A DNA stretch of 64,000 nt from an alpha proteobacterium BAL199 (GTDB lineage Bacteria; Pseudomonadota; Alphaproteobacteria; Thalassobaculales; Thalassobaculaceae): contig ABHC01000016.1 of NCBI GenBank assembly GCA_000171835.1, positions 83,980 through 147,979 on the forward strand, in the 5' to 3' direction. Within the stretch, counting starts at the first letter, position 1. Each line of letters starts with the position of its first letter. The notes beneath the pieces are model-generated. The model had not been told where the DNA came from, made no database searches, and saw nothing but the letters and a program-made list of their open reading frames with translations. This document shows, in pieces, positions 53,930-63,440 of the stretch. A program made the translations under genes and the position numbers.

Positions 53930-54270
53930 GCTCCCACTCTCTACCGTCCGCCGGCTGATGTCCGTGCGCTCGGTGGGCTCCATCTTCGCGAGTGCGTCAA
54001 GTTCAATGCCCTTGTCGAGACTGGTGCCCCTCAGGTCGGCGAGGTCATCGCCGAGGGCGCCGCGGGCGGCGTCACGCTGGATCGCCCGCTCGGATTGGCC
54101 GGTAGACTTCGCAGTGTCGGCGGTGAAGCGGTCGGCCCGATCTGGTCCGCGCCGATCTCCGCCATTCTTGGCTTCCGGGTGCAGCGCCTCGTAAATCTCC
54201 TTCCGCCTCCGGGTGAACAGCGCCTCGCGCGCGCTTAGGGGTCCCGGGTCACGGGCTGCCAGGGTCGTCC
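53930..54270 (-). pseudogene. ParB-like nuclease-domain protein fragment
   Basis: An open frame without a start reads REALFTRRRKEIYEALHPEA, then RFTADTAKSTGQSERAIQRD and SLDKGIELDALAKMEPTER. These are the conserved central helices of ParB N-terminal-domain proteins common on alphaproteobacterial plasmids and islands. The N-terminal ParB nuclease fold and the C-terminus are not visible, and a usual AARGKALGDD reads AARGALGDD. It is opposite to the flanking genes. Confidence 0.72.
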
Positions 54271-54309
54271 TGGATCCGATTGCAGACCACCGCCGCCGCT
54301 CCGGTACCT

Positions 54310-54590
54310 ATGCTCGCCACCATGCGCCACCAGCTCGTCATCATCGCCGCTTTCATCATTTTCGTCGGCGTCATCGCCGCGACCATCGGATCCGCTCAGG
54401 CCCTCGAGCGCGGTGCCGTCATCGAAGGACCGGCCCGTGTCTTGGATGGTGATACGATCGACGTCGCCGGGGTCCGGGTGCGCCTCCACGGCGTAGCGGC
54501 GCCCGAACGATCGGAACCAGGTGGCGCGGAAGCGACCGCCGCCCTCCGCCAGATCATCGCCGGTCAGGTCGTCCGGTGCAGCGTCACCGG
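54310..54590 (+). pseudogene. Thermonuclease-family (SNase-like) protein, N-terminal fragment
   Basis: About 93 residues: signal peptide or anchor (HQLVIIAAFIIFVGVIAATI) then the SNase start RVLDGDTIDVAGVRVRLHGV and APERSE. The catalytic Asp of DGDT and the first Arg of VRLHG are present; the rest is cut off by the IS1380-C right end at 54591. Confidence 0.83.
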
Positions 54591-54666
54591 CTTCCGGTTA
54601 GGCCGGAATTTGCCTACTATGCCGTCAACCATGGGCGGATGGGCCGCTCAAATGGGAAATGTCGGC
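54591..54666 (+). mobile_element. Second IS1380-C right end
   Basis: A repeat of 52643-52717 (one base different and G for A near the terminus: GGGAAATGTCGG), followed by TTAA at 54667-54670. With the left end at 52162 beside TTAA it bounds a block of 2.5 kb. Confidence 0.8.
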
Positions 54667-54670
54667 TTAA

Positions 54671-56247
54671 GAGGCTGTTGCAGAATCACCGGTTCCACCG
54701 ACGATCTCCGCTTGACCCACTGACGGGGTCCTGATTCCGTTGGGAGAGGCAATTTGAAGGGGGGGGAGATGGCAAATTTTTACCGAGAACCAGATCGTAG
54801 GCAGCGGTTTCTTCTGCCGGTGGACATGGCGGATTGGGTTCCGGACACAGACCTCGTGCACCTTCTTCTGGATGCCGTGGGTTTGATGGATCTATCGGCA
54901 TTCGAGACGCACTACCGGAAGCGTGGGTCGGGAGCGCCACCGTTCGCGCCGAGGATGATGGTTAGTCTCCTTGTTTATGCGTATGCGAACGGGCAACGCT
55001 CAAGCCGCAAGATCGAGCGCCTGTGCGTGCGGGATGCTGGGTTTCGGACGATCGTGTGCGCCGAGGTTCCCGACCACAGCGTGATAGCGCGGTTCCGCAA
55101 GCGGCACCGGGGCGACCTGGAGACCCTGTTCGTGGAGGTCCTGAAGCTGTGTCATGCGGCGGGGCTGGTGCGGTTGGGCGTGGTGGCGCTGGATGGGACC
55201 AAGGTGAAGGCAAATGCGTCGCTTGCGGCGAACCAGACCTCGAAGTCCCTGGAGGCGGAGGTTGCCGCCATGCTGTCGGAGGCCGAGGCGATCGATGCCG
55301 CCGAGGACGGGATGTTCGGGGAGGGCCGAGGTGACGATGTTCCCGTCGGGCTGAGGAAGCCGTCAGATCGGCTGTCCCGTCTTCGCTCCTGTCATGAACG
55401 TCTCTTGCGCGAAGCCGACCATCAACGGGTCGAGCAGCAGGAGAAGATCAACGCCCGGATTGCCGAGGAAAAGGCGAACGGAAAAGCCAAACGCGGGCGG
55501 AAGCCGAAGACAGCCGAGGCGGTTGTCAAGGAAGAGGCCAAGGCCAACGTGAGCGACCCGGACAGCCGGATCATGAAGAGCCGCAAGGGATATCTCCAGG
55601 GGTACAATGCCCAGGCGGTGGTGACGGCGGACCAGATCATCCTCGCCACCGATGTGACGAACCAGGCCAACGACGTTCGCCAACTGGCCCCGATGATTGC
55701 CCGGACCCTGACGATGATGGAGGCGGTGACCGGCGACGAGGCGGTGCTGGGGGTTGGCCTGTTTGACGCGGGCTATTGGTCTGACGAGAACGCGGCCACG
55801 GAAACAGCGGAATGCGAATACCTGATCGCCACCACTAAGGATTGGAAGCAGCGCAAGGCGATGCGTGATGCTCCACCACCCCGGGGCCGTATACCCAGGG
55901 ACATGAGTGCCCGTGACCAGATGGAGCGTAAGCTCCTGACCCAACGGGGCCGAAAACTTTACCGGCTGCGCGGCCAGACCGTGGAACCGGTGTTCGGGCA
56001 AATGAAGGAGACCCAGGGCGCAGACGGATTCATGATGCGCGGGGAGCAGGAGACCCAGGGTGAATGGAACCTGCACTGCGCCGCCCACAACATCAAAAAA
56101 CTACACTCGGAGTCCGTCCGCAGAGGAAGAAAGGGTGGAAAATGGCTCTTGAACTGAAGCAATTGGACAAGAAAAATGCCGTCTGAGGGCAAAATCACCG
56201 GATAGCTGCTTCATGCCGTCAAGCCAGACTCATTCAGCAACAGGCTC
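54671..56247 (+). mobile_element. IS1182-family element
   Basis: 1577 bp with ends GAGGCTGTTGCAGAATCA (left) and GAGCCTGTTGCTGAATGA (right, reversed). TTAA flanks both sides (54667-54670 and 56248-56251). Palindromic short targets fit the family. Confidence 0.9.
54769..56157 (+). CDS. IS1182-family transposase
   Basis: A 462-residue transposase: FYREPDRRQRFLLPVDMADW, HYRKRGSGAPPFAPRMMVSL, VVALDGTKVKANASLAAN (first Asp), the basic insertion KRGRKPKTAEAV, GYNAQAVVTADQIILATDVT, GVGLFDAGYWSDEN (second Asp) and RGQTVEPVFGQMKETQG (Glu). The start at 54769 has a G-rich ribosome site. It appears intact. Confidence 0.93.
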   Translation: MANFYREPDRRQRFLLPVDMADWVPDTDLVHLLLDAVGLMDLSAFETHYRKRGSGAPPFAPRMMVSLLVYAYANGQRSSRKIERLCVRDAGFRTIVCAEVPDHSVIARFRKRHRGDLETLFVEVLKLCHAAGLVRLGVVALDGTKVKANASLAANQTSKSLEAEVAAMLSEAEAIDAAEDGMFGEGRGDDVPVGLRKPSDRLSRLRSCHERLLREADHQRVEQQEKINARIAEEKANGKAKRGRKPKTAEAVVKEEAKANVSDPDSRIMKSRKGYLQGYNAQAVVTADQIILATDVTNQANDVRQLAPMIARTLTMMEAVTGDEAVLGVGLFDAGYWSDENAATETAECEYLIATTKDWKQRKAMRDAPPPRGRIPRDMSARDQMERKLLTQRGRKLYRLRGQTVEPVFGQMKETQGADGFMMRGEQETQGEWNLHCAAHNIKKLHSESVRRGRKGGKWLLN

Positions 56248-57072
56248 TTAAGCCACCTTAAAAAAGCAATTGTTTGCAAGGTTTTGCCCAACCCTTGCTC
56301 GTCGGCATTCAGCACGCCGGGAAGACCCGCAGACCACGCGTCCATCTGCCAGCTCAAACTTTCCGTCTGATGCTGCTTCAGAGAAGTTGCGATGCCGGAC
56401 GGGGCACTGAGATCGATCTGTGAGATCCTCTGTCCGCGTTTAGGACGCCAATGCAGATCCTCAAAATTATCTTTGGTTTCTATAATGACTGGCCCCTTGG
56501 TGGGGGCACAATCATCTGGTTGATCGTTAGATGTCGGTGTCGGTTGTTCCTGCTCTTCACGCGCGCGCATCTCCTGACGAACTTGCAGGGCGCGAAGAGT
56601 CTCGGAGGTAGCGGGTAGCGCCTGGCCTGCGACGTCCACAGTCTCCTTTCCAGACGTCATGGCGTCATGGACAGCTCCGCATAGGTCGGCGAGCGCCTGC
56701 CCAGTCATGCGGCTTAGAGCCTGCACGACCAGATCTGTGAAATATTCCGGCAACCAGGTGGTGCCACTGCCTTGAAGAACGTCGAGGGTTGGCTTTGCGT
56801 AAACTGCAATTCCAGTAACCCGTTCTGAGTACTCTCGCGTCTCAACGAGGACCGGCCCCGCGACGGCCTCAATGGCCTCTTCCTCACCTGCGGGCGAGAG
56901 GTAATCTAACCGCCCCGCGGCCCGTAACGATTCCTCCACAGCTTGACTAATCAGTGGCCTAGGATTTCGGACAAACGCCGACCTTTCCTCAGGTCCTGCG
57001 TTCTGCATCCTGGTCATGACCTCCAGCACCGGTTTCGCGGCGCGGTCAACAACGAGGTAGTTGCCTTCACCC
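56248..57072 (-). pseudogene. SNF2 helicase piece 2 (central region and motif I)
   Basis: From NYLVVDRAAKPVLEVMT to AFLRWLK. It includes HWRPKRGQRISQIDLSAPSG, TSLKQHQTESLSWQMD and LNADEQGLGKTLQTIAFL (Walker A). IS256 adjoins upstream with the duplicated CTTCACCC; IS1182 adjoins downstream at TTAA. Confidence 0.9.
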
Positions 57073-58502
57073 GGGGATGTCCCTCGCCGTGTTGAAATTT
57101 GCTCGGCAGGCGCTGTTGGTTGACGATGCTATGCGGCGACCGCCTGCTGTTCAAGGTCGTGGTTGATCGCGTTCCTGTCCTGGTGGGCCGCCAGGGCTCG
57201 GCGCAGGCTCGGGAGTTGCTTGTGGGCCTTGAGGCGGCGGAAGCCCTTGGCGGCCTCGAGCATGGCAGCGGCGGTCCAGCGCAGCGCCATGGCCGCGTCC
57301 TGCCAGCGTTTGACGTTGCGGCAGACCCGGCGGACGGTTCCGTTCATGTTCTCGATGATGTTGGTGCAGGCGAGCGACCGGCGTAGTTCGACTGGCAGAC
57401 CGAGGCGGGTGACGGTGAGGATCTCGTCGAGGCCCTCCAGGATGCTGGCCGACACGCCCGGGGCGTCGCGCTCCAGGCGACGGGCGAGGTTGCGGATCAG
57501 CTTCTCGGCCTTGTCGGCGTCGTCCAGTTCCCAGGCCTGACGCAGCGCCTTGCGGACGCCGGCCTGCAAGGACTTGGGCAGGCGCTCTGCGATGTTGCGG
57601 GCCTTGTGGACCTGGCAGCGCTGGATCGGGGTGTCGCGGCCGAAGGTGTTGCGAATCGCCTTCGACAGCGCCTTGGCGCCGTCGATGATGAACAGTCGGC
57701 AGACCGCGGGATCGAGGCCGCGGCCGACCAGGTTGTCGAGCAGCGCCTGGGCCACGGCGGCGTTCTCGCTGGCCCCCTCGATCACGCCGAGCGGATGCTT
57801 GTCGCCGATGCCGTCGATGCCGACGGCGGCCAGCAGCATCAGGTCTTCCTCGATGTGGATGCCGTCGATCTGGATCGCCAGCAGGTCCAGGGCGGACAAG
57901 TCGGCGGCCATCCATTCCTTCATGCGTTCCGCCGACAGCGCCACGAACCGCCGCGACACCGCCGACTTCGACACTCCCGACCCGGGGGCCGCCGGGATGT
58001 CGCCGCCCGGCAGGCGGACGGCGCGGCCGAACTTGCGGGTCGAGACGTTGATCAGCATCAGGTTCAGCGCCCACTTGCCGAGCAGGTCTTCCGACTGCGC
58101 CGCCTCCCAGCTCGGCAGCGCCAGCTCGCCGCCGTCGCGAGCACGAACGCGAGGACGATCGATCTCGACCTTGCCGCCGTGGAAGCCGACCTTCCCCTTG
58201 GTCTTGCCCCAGCGATACCCGTCTCGCCCAGCAGCCCGGCCGTAGCGCGGGCCGCACAGCTCGGCCGCCTCCTCATCCATCATCGTCGCCAAAGTCGCCA
58301 GGCCCGCCGTCAGGCAGAAACGATCGAAGCTGGCTCCGACTTCCTGCCAAGCCTCATCGACGATTGCCGCCGGCACCACGCCGGCAGATCTGGTAGCTTT
58401 CTTCATGGCGTTGCTCTCCTTCGCGGATTCGACACCCCGAGCCTAATGGCTCAAGGCGGGCAACGCCTGCTCCCCTATTTCAACATCGACCGGGACATAC
58501 CC
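57073..58502 (-). mobile_element. IS256-family element copy 2, complete
   Basis: About 1430 bp with ends GGGGATGTCCC (left) and GGGTATGTCCC (right, reversed), flanked by CTTCACCC (or CCTTCACCC) at 57065-57072 and 58503-58510. Excision restores the helicase frame (GTG GGT GAA GGC AAC TAC). Confidence 0.92.
57129..58406 (-). CDS. IS256-family transposase (copy 2)
   Basis: A 425-residue mutator-type transposase, same as copy 1 except MDEEAAELCG. Catalytic blocks IQIDGIHIEED, LFIIDGAKAL and TNIIENMNGT are intact. Confidence 0.93.
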   Translation of the reverse strand: MKKATRSAGVVPAAIVDEAWQEVGASFDRFCLTAGLATLATMMDEEAAELCGPRYGRAAGRDGYRWGKTKGKVGFHGGKVEIDRPRVRARDGGELALPSWEAAQSEDLLGKWALNLMLINVSTRKFGRAVRLPGGDIPAAPGSGVSKSAVSRRFVALSAERMKEWMAADLSALDLLAIQIDGIHIEEDLMLLAAVGIDGIGDKHPLGVIEGASENAAVAQALLDNLVGRGLDPAVCRLFIIDGAKALSKAIRNTFGRDTPIQRCQVHKARNIAERLPKSLQAGVRKALRQAWELDDADKAEKLIRNLARRLERDAPGVSASILEGLDEILTVTRLGLPVELRRSLACTNIIENMNGTVRRVCRNVKRWQDAAMALRWTAAAMLEAAKGFRRLKAHKQLPSLRRALAAHQDRNAINHDLEQQAVAA

Positions 58503-58510
58503 CTTCACCC

Positions 58511-58926
58511 ACCCGGTATGCGGCCAGAGCCCCTCGGGTTCGCAGGCGCTTCTGGAACGTTTCCAGAGGCAATCCGGTAAGTTCTGACTGAGATTCGTCA
58601 ACCGGATCGTTATCAGACTCTCGAGCATCCAGGTTGCGGCCAGAAAACGGCACAACCTCGAAATCCAACCCGTCTGGACGGTCGACCGGCGCGATCGAGA
58701 AGCGGTCAGCCAGACGAACCTCAAGGCCTTGGAGGAAATCGGTCATCGAAACTCGTGCCGCGGCACTCTCAGGCACCATCTGAACGCCGGGATCGAGTGC
58801 CTGACGAAACCGAGCCAACGCCTCCCAGTGGGCCGCTTCGTCCCTTCCGGGCGTAAAGGATTCAGCTACCTCGACCGCCTCGAGCAACCATTGGGGCAAC
58901 CGACGAAGACCGTCCGATGTATTCAG
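58511..58926 (-). pseudogene. SNF2 helicase piece 1 (N-terminal side)
   Basis: LNTSDGLRRLPQWLLEAVEV through ALAAYRVGEG, about 138 residues of the long N-terminal region with no named motif (LVFEVVPF-like DFEVVPFSGRNLDA). Sequence before 58926 has been replaced by the IS1380-B end, so the original start is gone. Confidence 0.82.
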
Positions 58927-60594
58927 CCCACATTCCCCAAGTAATCCGCTGATTTCGCTGTCCTGATGTTGATAATTTCTATATGAATCATGGTGTTGAC
59001 GGCTGGGAGGGGCGGGCTTCATGGATCACCCAGAGGGTGCGGGTTCGAAGCGGGCAGATCGGGTCGAGTTCGACCGCCGGGTTCATGTGGAGTTCCGGGG
59101 TGCGCAGCTCAGTTCCGACGGTGGTCTTCTGGTGATGCGCGAGCTGGATGACGCGCTCGGGTTGTCCGATCTGGCGGCAACGGCGCTGCGCGACACCCGG
59201 CGCGGCAAGAACACGGTCCATCGTCTCGACGGGCTTTTCCGGCAATCGGTGTTCGGTCGACTGGCCGGATACGAAGATGTCAACGATGCAGATCGACTGG
59301 CGCTTGATCCGGTCATGCGCCAAATCGTGGGTGGCCGAGCGGTCGATGCGCAAGCGGCTTCGGCTTCGCAGATGGGGCGGTTCGAGACCGAGACACTGGC
59401 CCTGGCCGAGAACCGTACCGCGCTGGCCGACCTGAACGGGCAATGGATCGACCGGTTTCACGACCGCAACGGGTTGAAGTACATCGTGCTGGACATGGAC
59501 AGCTCGGTCAGCCCCACCCATGGCGATCAGGAGGGCGCGGCCTGGAACGGGCATTTCGACTGCACCTGCTACCACCCCAACTTTCTGTTCAACCAGTTCG
59601 GCATGCTGGAACGCTGCGCCTTGCGCAACGGCAACGTCCACAGCGCTGATGGCTGGCGCGACGTTCTCGATCCGGTCATCGCCCGGTATGCCGAGCGCAA
59701 CATCATGCGGTTCTTCCGGGCGGATGCCGCTTATGCAATACCCGCGATCTACGAACGTCTGGAAGAAGCGAAGTACTTCTACGCCATCCGGTTGCCTGCC
59801 AACAACGTCCTGCGCGCGAAGATCGCGCATCGGCTGACCAGGCCGGTGGGGCGACCTTCGCAAACCAAAGTCAAGCGGTTCTACGAGGATTTCCATTATC
59901 AGGCGCAAAGCTGGGACAAGCCGCGCCGGGTGATCGCCAAGATCGAATGGCATCCGGGCGAACTGTTCCCCAAGGTCGGCTTCATCGTCACCAACCTGCC
60001 GATGGAGCCGGACGAGATCACCCGCTTTTACAATCGCCGCGGCACCGCCGAGCAGCATATCAAGGAAGGCAAGCATGCCTTTCACTGGACGCGGCTGTCA
60101 TGCCGGAAGTTCCGCGACAACGAGGTGCGGCTGCAGTTGCACGCACTGGCCTACAACCTGGCCACCTTCCTGCGCTGCATCGAGCTACCCGAGGCGATGG
60201 CCGACTGGTCGCTAACCAGCCTGCAGCTCAAGCTGATCAAGATCGGGGCACGCGTCGTGCGCCACGCCCGCGCCATTACCTTCCAGTTGGCCGAGGTGGC
60301 CGTCACCGGCCCGATGGTGCGCGCCATCCTCGCCGCTATCCGCCGATTGCGAGCGCCACCGCTATGCGCATGACCGCGATCCGGACCCAAACTGAACGAA
60401 AGCGGCAGGACAGGTCTATCCACTGCGCTGAAAAACACCGCCCCTGGGCCAGGACACAGCGGCTTCCCGGTCTGATCCGCCCTGTTACAGCAGCCTGCGC
60501 GACCCCTGACGCCGCTTGGGGCAAAAAACGATTGTCCAGAGGTCGGATTCAGGCGATCTTCACGTCAGTCGGCACGCCGCTTGGGGAATGTCGG
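58927..60594 (+). mobile_element. IS1380-family element (IS1380-B), complete
   Basis: Ends CCCACATTCCCCAAG (left, one mismatch) and CCGACATTCCCCAAG (right, reversed), 1668 bp. No matching short duplication is visible at the two flanks, so one side was probably rearranged. It removes the helicase N-terminus on the left and lies about 160 bp before vgrG on the right. Confidence 0.87.
59021..60373 (+). CDS. IS1380-family transposase, intact
   Basis: A 450-residue DDE transposase: VEFRGAQLSSDGGLLVMREL, QSVFGRLAGYEDVNDADRLA, YIVLDMDSSVSPTHGDQEG, RFFRADAAYAIPAIYERLEE and NRRGTAEQHIKEGKHAF. Length is normal. It may mobilise the split copy and solo end, since all share the same 3' terminus. Confidence 0.93.
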   Translation: MDHPEGAGSKRADRVEFDRRVHVEFRGAQLSSDGGLLVMRELDDALGLSDLAATALRDTRRGKNTVHRLDGLFRQSVFGRLAGYEDVNDADRLALDPVMRQIVGGRAVDAQAASASQMGRFETETLALAENRTALADLNGQWIDRFHDRNGLKYIVLDMDSSVSPTHGDQEGAAWNGHFDCTCYHPNFLFNQFGMLERCALRNGNVHSADGWRDVLDPVIARYAERNIMRFFRADAAYAIPAIYERLEEAKYFYAIRLPANNVLRAKIAHRLTRPVGRPSQTKVKRFYEDFHYQAQSWDKPRRVIAKIEWHPGELFPKVGFIVTNLPMEPDEITRFYNRRGTAEQHIKEGKHAFHWTRLSCRKFRDNEVRLQLHALAYNLATFLRCIELPEAMADWSLTSLQLKLIKIGARVVRHARAITFQLAEVAVTGPMVRAILAAIRRLRAPPLCA

Positions 60595-60653
60595 CTAAGA
60601 GCCGATGAGCGGTCGAATAGGCATGCGCGGGTGATCGCCAGTGGGTGTCCATT

Positions 60654-60702
60654 GTCGATCCGACGGACAACTATCGCTCGAAGTCGCTTCTCGCCATAAT
60701 CG
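60654..60702 (+). promoter_or_regulatory. Conserved block upstream of vgrG 1
   Basis: CGATCC-N4-GACAACTATCGCTC followed 39 bp from the block start by GCCATAATCG. The same block with the same spacing lies at 63340-63388 before vgrG 2, and both end about 53 bp before the ATG. CATAAT resembles a -10 box. It is a shared promoter or operator by inference. Confidence 0.55.
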
Positions 60703-60755
60703 CTGAGCGACACAACCATTGGCCTGGTAGTTGGACTACAGCAAGGAGAAGGCTG

Positions 60756-63281
60756 ATGGCCGACACCCTCGTTCAGCTCCTGGAATTCACCGTAGACGGT
60801 CAGGCACCCGACACCTTCTCCGTGTTCCGAATGCGCGGCCGCGAAGCCATCTCGGAACTGTTTCGCTTCGAGATCGAGGCCGTGTCCGGCAACGAATACC
60901 TGGATGCCGATGCGATCATCGGTGAGAAAGCCTGCCTCACCGTGGGACGCCTCCAGTGGTCTCGCAAGATCTACGGCATGGTCCAGCAGTTCGAGCTGCA
61001 CGACATCACGCCACAGGGCCAATACATCTACCAACTGGTTCTGGTGCCACGCCTGCAGTTGCTGACGTTGACACGACAGAATCAGATCCACGGCACGACG
61101 GCCGAGATGTCGGTTCGTGAGATTCTAAACGTCCAGTTGACCGCCTCCGACTTGAAGGGGGCGCCTGCAGCGAAAGTTTCCGGACGGCTTGGCTTGAACG
61201 ACTTCGAGCTGCGACTGACCCGATCCTACCCGAAGCGCGACTACACCGTGCAGTACGACGAGAGCGACTTCGCCTTCATTTCGCGTCTTTGTGAGCACTA
61301 CGGGATTTTCTATTTCTTCGCCCACGAGAACGATAGGGACTCCGTGGTGTTCAGTGATTCCCGGATCACCTTCCCGACGATTGGTGAGCCAGGTGAGATA
61401 GCCTACCGACCGCGCAGCGGTCTCACCAACACGCAATCGGCCGGCGTGTTTCGGTTCGTCAGTCGCAACAGCCTGGTGCCTGCCCAGGTGTGTCTGCGCG
61501 ACTACAACTACCGGATGCCCAACCTGACGCTCGAGGTCGACGAATTGGTCGATACCAATGGCCACGGGGTGGTCGTGGAATACGGCGCCCATTTCCGAAC
61601 CCCACAGGAGGGCCGTGATCTGGCCCGGATTCGAGCCCAAGAACTGGCCTGCCGCAAACGGGTATTTCAGGGCGCCAGTGACAGTGTGCAACTGACAGCC
61701 GGCTCGGTGTTCGATCTGAACAACCACTTCCGCAACGACTTTAATGCCAGCTACCTAGTCACCTGGATCGAGCATGAAGCGACCCAGGCGACACCCGGCA
61801 TTGCCGACTTCACCGGAGCGGACCACCAGATCTCGTATCGCAACCGCTTCGAATGCCAACCGAAGACCGTGGAATATAGGCCTGCCCGCGTTACCCCACG
61901 GCCGAAGATCACGGGTTTGACAAACGCCGTGGTCGACGCTGTCGGAGATGGTCTGCGCGCCGAGATCGGTCCGGCCGGTCGCTACAAGATCCGCCAGCAG
62001 TTTGACCAACGCGGTGAGGCCGCCGGCCAGGCGTCGCGCTACATGCGCAAGGCCGAGCCCTACGGCGGCGCCAACACCGGCATGCACTTCCCGCTGCTGA
62101 AGGGCACCGAGGTGGTCATGGCGTGCGTCAACGGCGACCCGGACCGGCCGATCATCGTTGGCGCCGTGCAGAATGATCAATACTCCAGCGTGGTGAACGC
62201 CCTCAACAACACCAAGAACCGCATTCGGACCACCAGCGGCACAGTGTTCGAGATCGACGACGGGCCGGCCTCCAGCAGTCCTGGCGGCAGCGGCGCGACG
62301 GGCGTCACGCTGGCACCACAGCGCGCGTTGGAAGGAGACGACGCGCCGGTTTCCGACTTCGACCGGTCCATCACGCAACCGCTCAAGGCTCAACGCGCAG
62401 AGGCCGAGACTCAGACCGCTATCAGCTCGTCATCACCCCACGCGCGCCTGCGCGTGTCGGCCGGCACCGACAGCTACTGGCGGCTGGGCGCAAAGCCAAC
62501 CGACACTATAGAAAGCACCCGAAAACCCGGCATGTCCGACATGACCGGCGGTGGCGCGGCCGGCGCTGGTGGATTGTTCGAGTACACTGCCGGAGACCAA
62601 TGTTCACTAATTGCCGGGTCGAGCTACGCTCAGGTCGGTGTCGATCGCCTCGACTATGTCGTCGGCAAACGACGGATGAGTGCCGCCACTCACAACGCCG
62701 TCAGCAAGGGGCAATATCAGGTCATCGCAAACGGCGTCGCCATCCAGGCCACTACCGGCGCAATCACCGACAACTCGTCACCCGCCAACGCGCCGGCAGG
62801 CAACATCGTGATCACGGCATCCGGCAACTTCACACAAAACGTCACGGGGAACGCCTCGGCAACGACCTCCGGCAACAGCATCACCAAGACCAACGGTACG
62901 AAGGTGACCGAGACGTGGGGCAGCACTGCGTCTTTCATGATGGGCAGCACCGTCTCGATGACCCTTGGCAGCGCCATAGGAGTCACGCTGGGCGCCAAAA
63001 CCGATATCACCGGGCTCTTGAAGATCGATATTCGATTGGCCTTGGACATCATGCTTCGTCTTGGATTTGTATTTGACTATGCCTTAGCCGGAAAGACCAC
63101 CTTCGTGATCGGCCCCGAAATCAAAGTCAATTCGACTAAGGTAAAGACGACTGTCCTTGCCGATATCAAGGCCGCAGCGACCAAACTTGAAACCGCAGCC
63201 GCCGTGGTGGACCAGAAAGCTGTTCAAGCTTCCGTCGGAACCGTAGAAGCAAAGGTTACCGCCGCAGACGTCACTGTATAG
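60756..63281 (+). CDS. vgrG: Type VI secretion tip protein VgrG
   Basis: An 841-residue spike protein. The N-terminal gp27/gp44-like part (FRMRGREAISELFRFEIEAV, YDESDFAFISRLCEHYGIFY) is followed by the gp5 OB-fold (GGANTGMHFPLLKGTEVVMA, NGDPDRPIIVGAVQND). The C-terminal 300 residues form a Thr/Ser-rich beta-helix-like needle (NFTQNVTGNASATTSGNSIT) and end in an alanine/valine-rich tail. The ATG at 60756 has AAGGAGAAGG upstream. No separate effector domain is obvious. The needle tail probably carries or docks an effector. Confidence 0.93.
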   Translation: MADTLVQLLEFTVDGQAPDTFSVFRMRGREAISELFRFEIEAVSGNEYLDADAIIGEKACLTVGRLQWSRKIYGMVQQFELHDITPQGQYIYQLVLVPRLQLLTLTRQNQIHGTTAEMSVREILNVQLTASDLKGAPAAKVSGRLGLNDFELRLTRSYPKRDYTVQYDESDFAFISRLCEHYGIFYFFAHENDRDSVVFSDSRITFPTIGEPGEIAYRPRSGLTNTQSAGVFRFVSRNSLVPAQVCLRDYNYRMPNLTLEVDELVDTNGHGVVVEYGAHFRTPQEGRDLARIRAQELACRKRVFQGASDSVQLTAGSVFDLNNHFRNDFNASYLVTWIEHEATQATPGIADFTGADHQISYRNRFECQPKTVEYRPARVTPRPKITGLTNAVVDAVGDGLRAEIGPAGRYKIRQQFDQRGEAAGQASRYMRKAEPYGGANTGMHFPLLKGTEVVMACVNGDPDRPIIVGAVQNDQYSSVVNALNNTKNRIRTTSGTVFEIDDGPASSSPGGSGATGVTLAPQRALEGDDAPVSDFDRSITQPLKAQRAEAETQTAISSSSPHARLRVSAGTDSYWRLGAKPTDTIESTRKPGMSDMTGGGAAGAGGLFEYTAGDQCSLIAGSSYAQVGVDRLDYVVGKRRMSAATHNAVSKGQYQVIANGVAIQATTGAITDNSSPANAPAGNIVITASGNFTQNVTGNASATTSGNSITKTNGTKVTETWGSTASFMMGSTVSMTLGSAIGVTLGAKTDITGLLKIDIRLALDIMLRLGFVFDYALAGKTTFVIGPEIKVNSTKVKTTVLADIKAAATKLETAAAVVDQKAVQASVGTVEAKVTAADVTV

Positions 63282-63339
63282 CGGATCTGGGTCTGAAACG
63301 GCCTTTTTGTGCACAAGAGATCGAGCGTCCGCATCCATC

Positions 63340-63388
63340 GCCGATCCCGCTGATAACTATCGCTCTACGCTGTATGCAGCCATAATCG
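63340..63388 (+). promoter_or_regulatory. Conserved block upstream of vgrG 2
   Basis: CGATCC-N3-TGATAACTATCGCTC then GCCATAATCG, the counterpart of 60654-60702. The 159 bp between the two vgrG genes otherwise differ from the first upstream region. Confidence 0.55.
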
Positions 63389-63440
63389 ATGGCTGAAACG
63401 AAAAATGTTCCCGCAGTCCTGTACCACAAGGAGAGGGCTG

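Larger units (their letters stand above)
49425..58926 (-). pseudogene. SNF2-family helicase gene in five pieces
   Basis: Pieces read on the minus strand: 58926-58511, 57072-56248, 52157-52058, 51957-51272 and 50116-49425. Removing IS256, the IS1380 block plus IS1182, the MITE and IS630, with one target copy kept each, gives one frame of about 905 residues. The junctions read YRVGEG/NYLVVD, RWLK/EHMATPG, EVLRHL/EAPGLG and VHPAL/GSDLAND. Motifs: NADEQGLGKTLQ (I), VVFDEIQALKNP (II), IGLTGTPIENS (III), RALVFIEHRQM (IV), GTGLTLTAATHVI (V), QCNDRIHRIGQ (VI). The N-terminus is lost to IS1380 at 58927. Confidence 0.88.
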
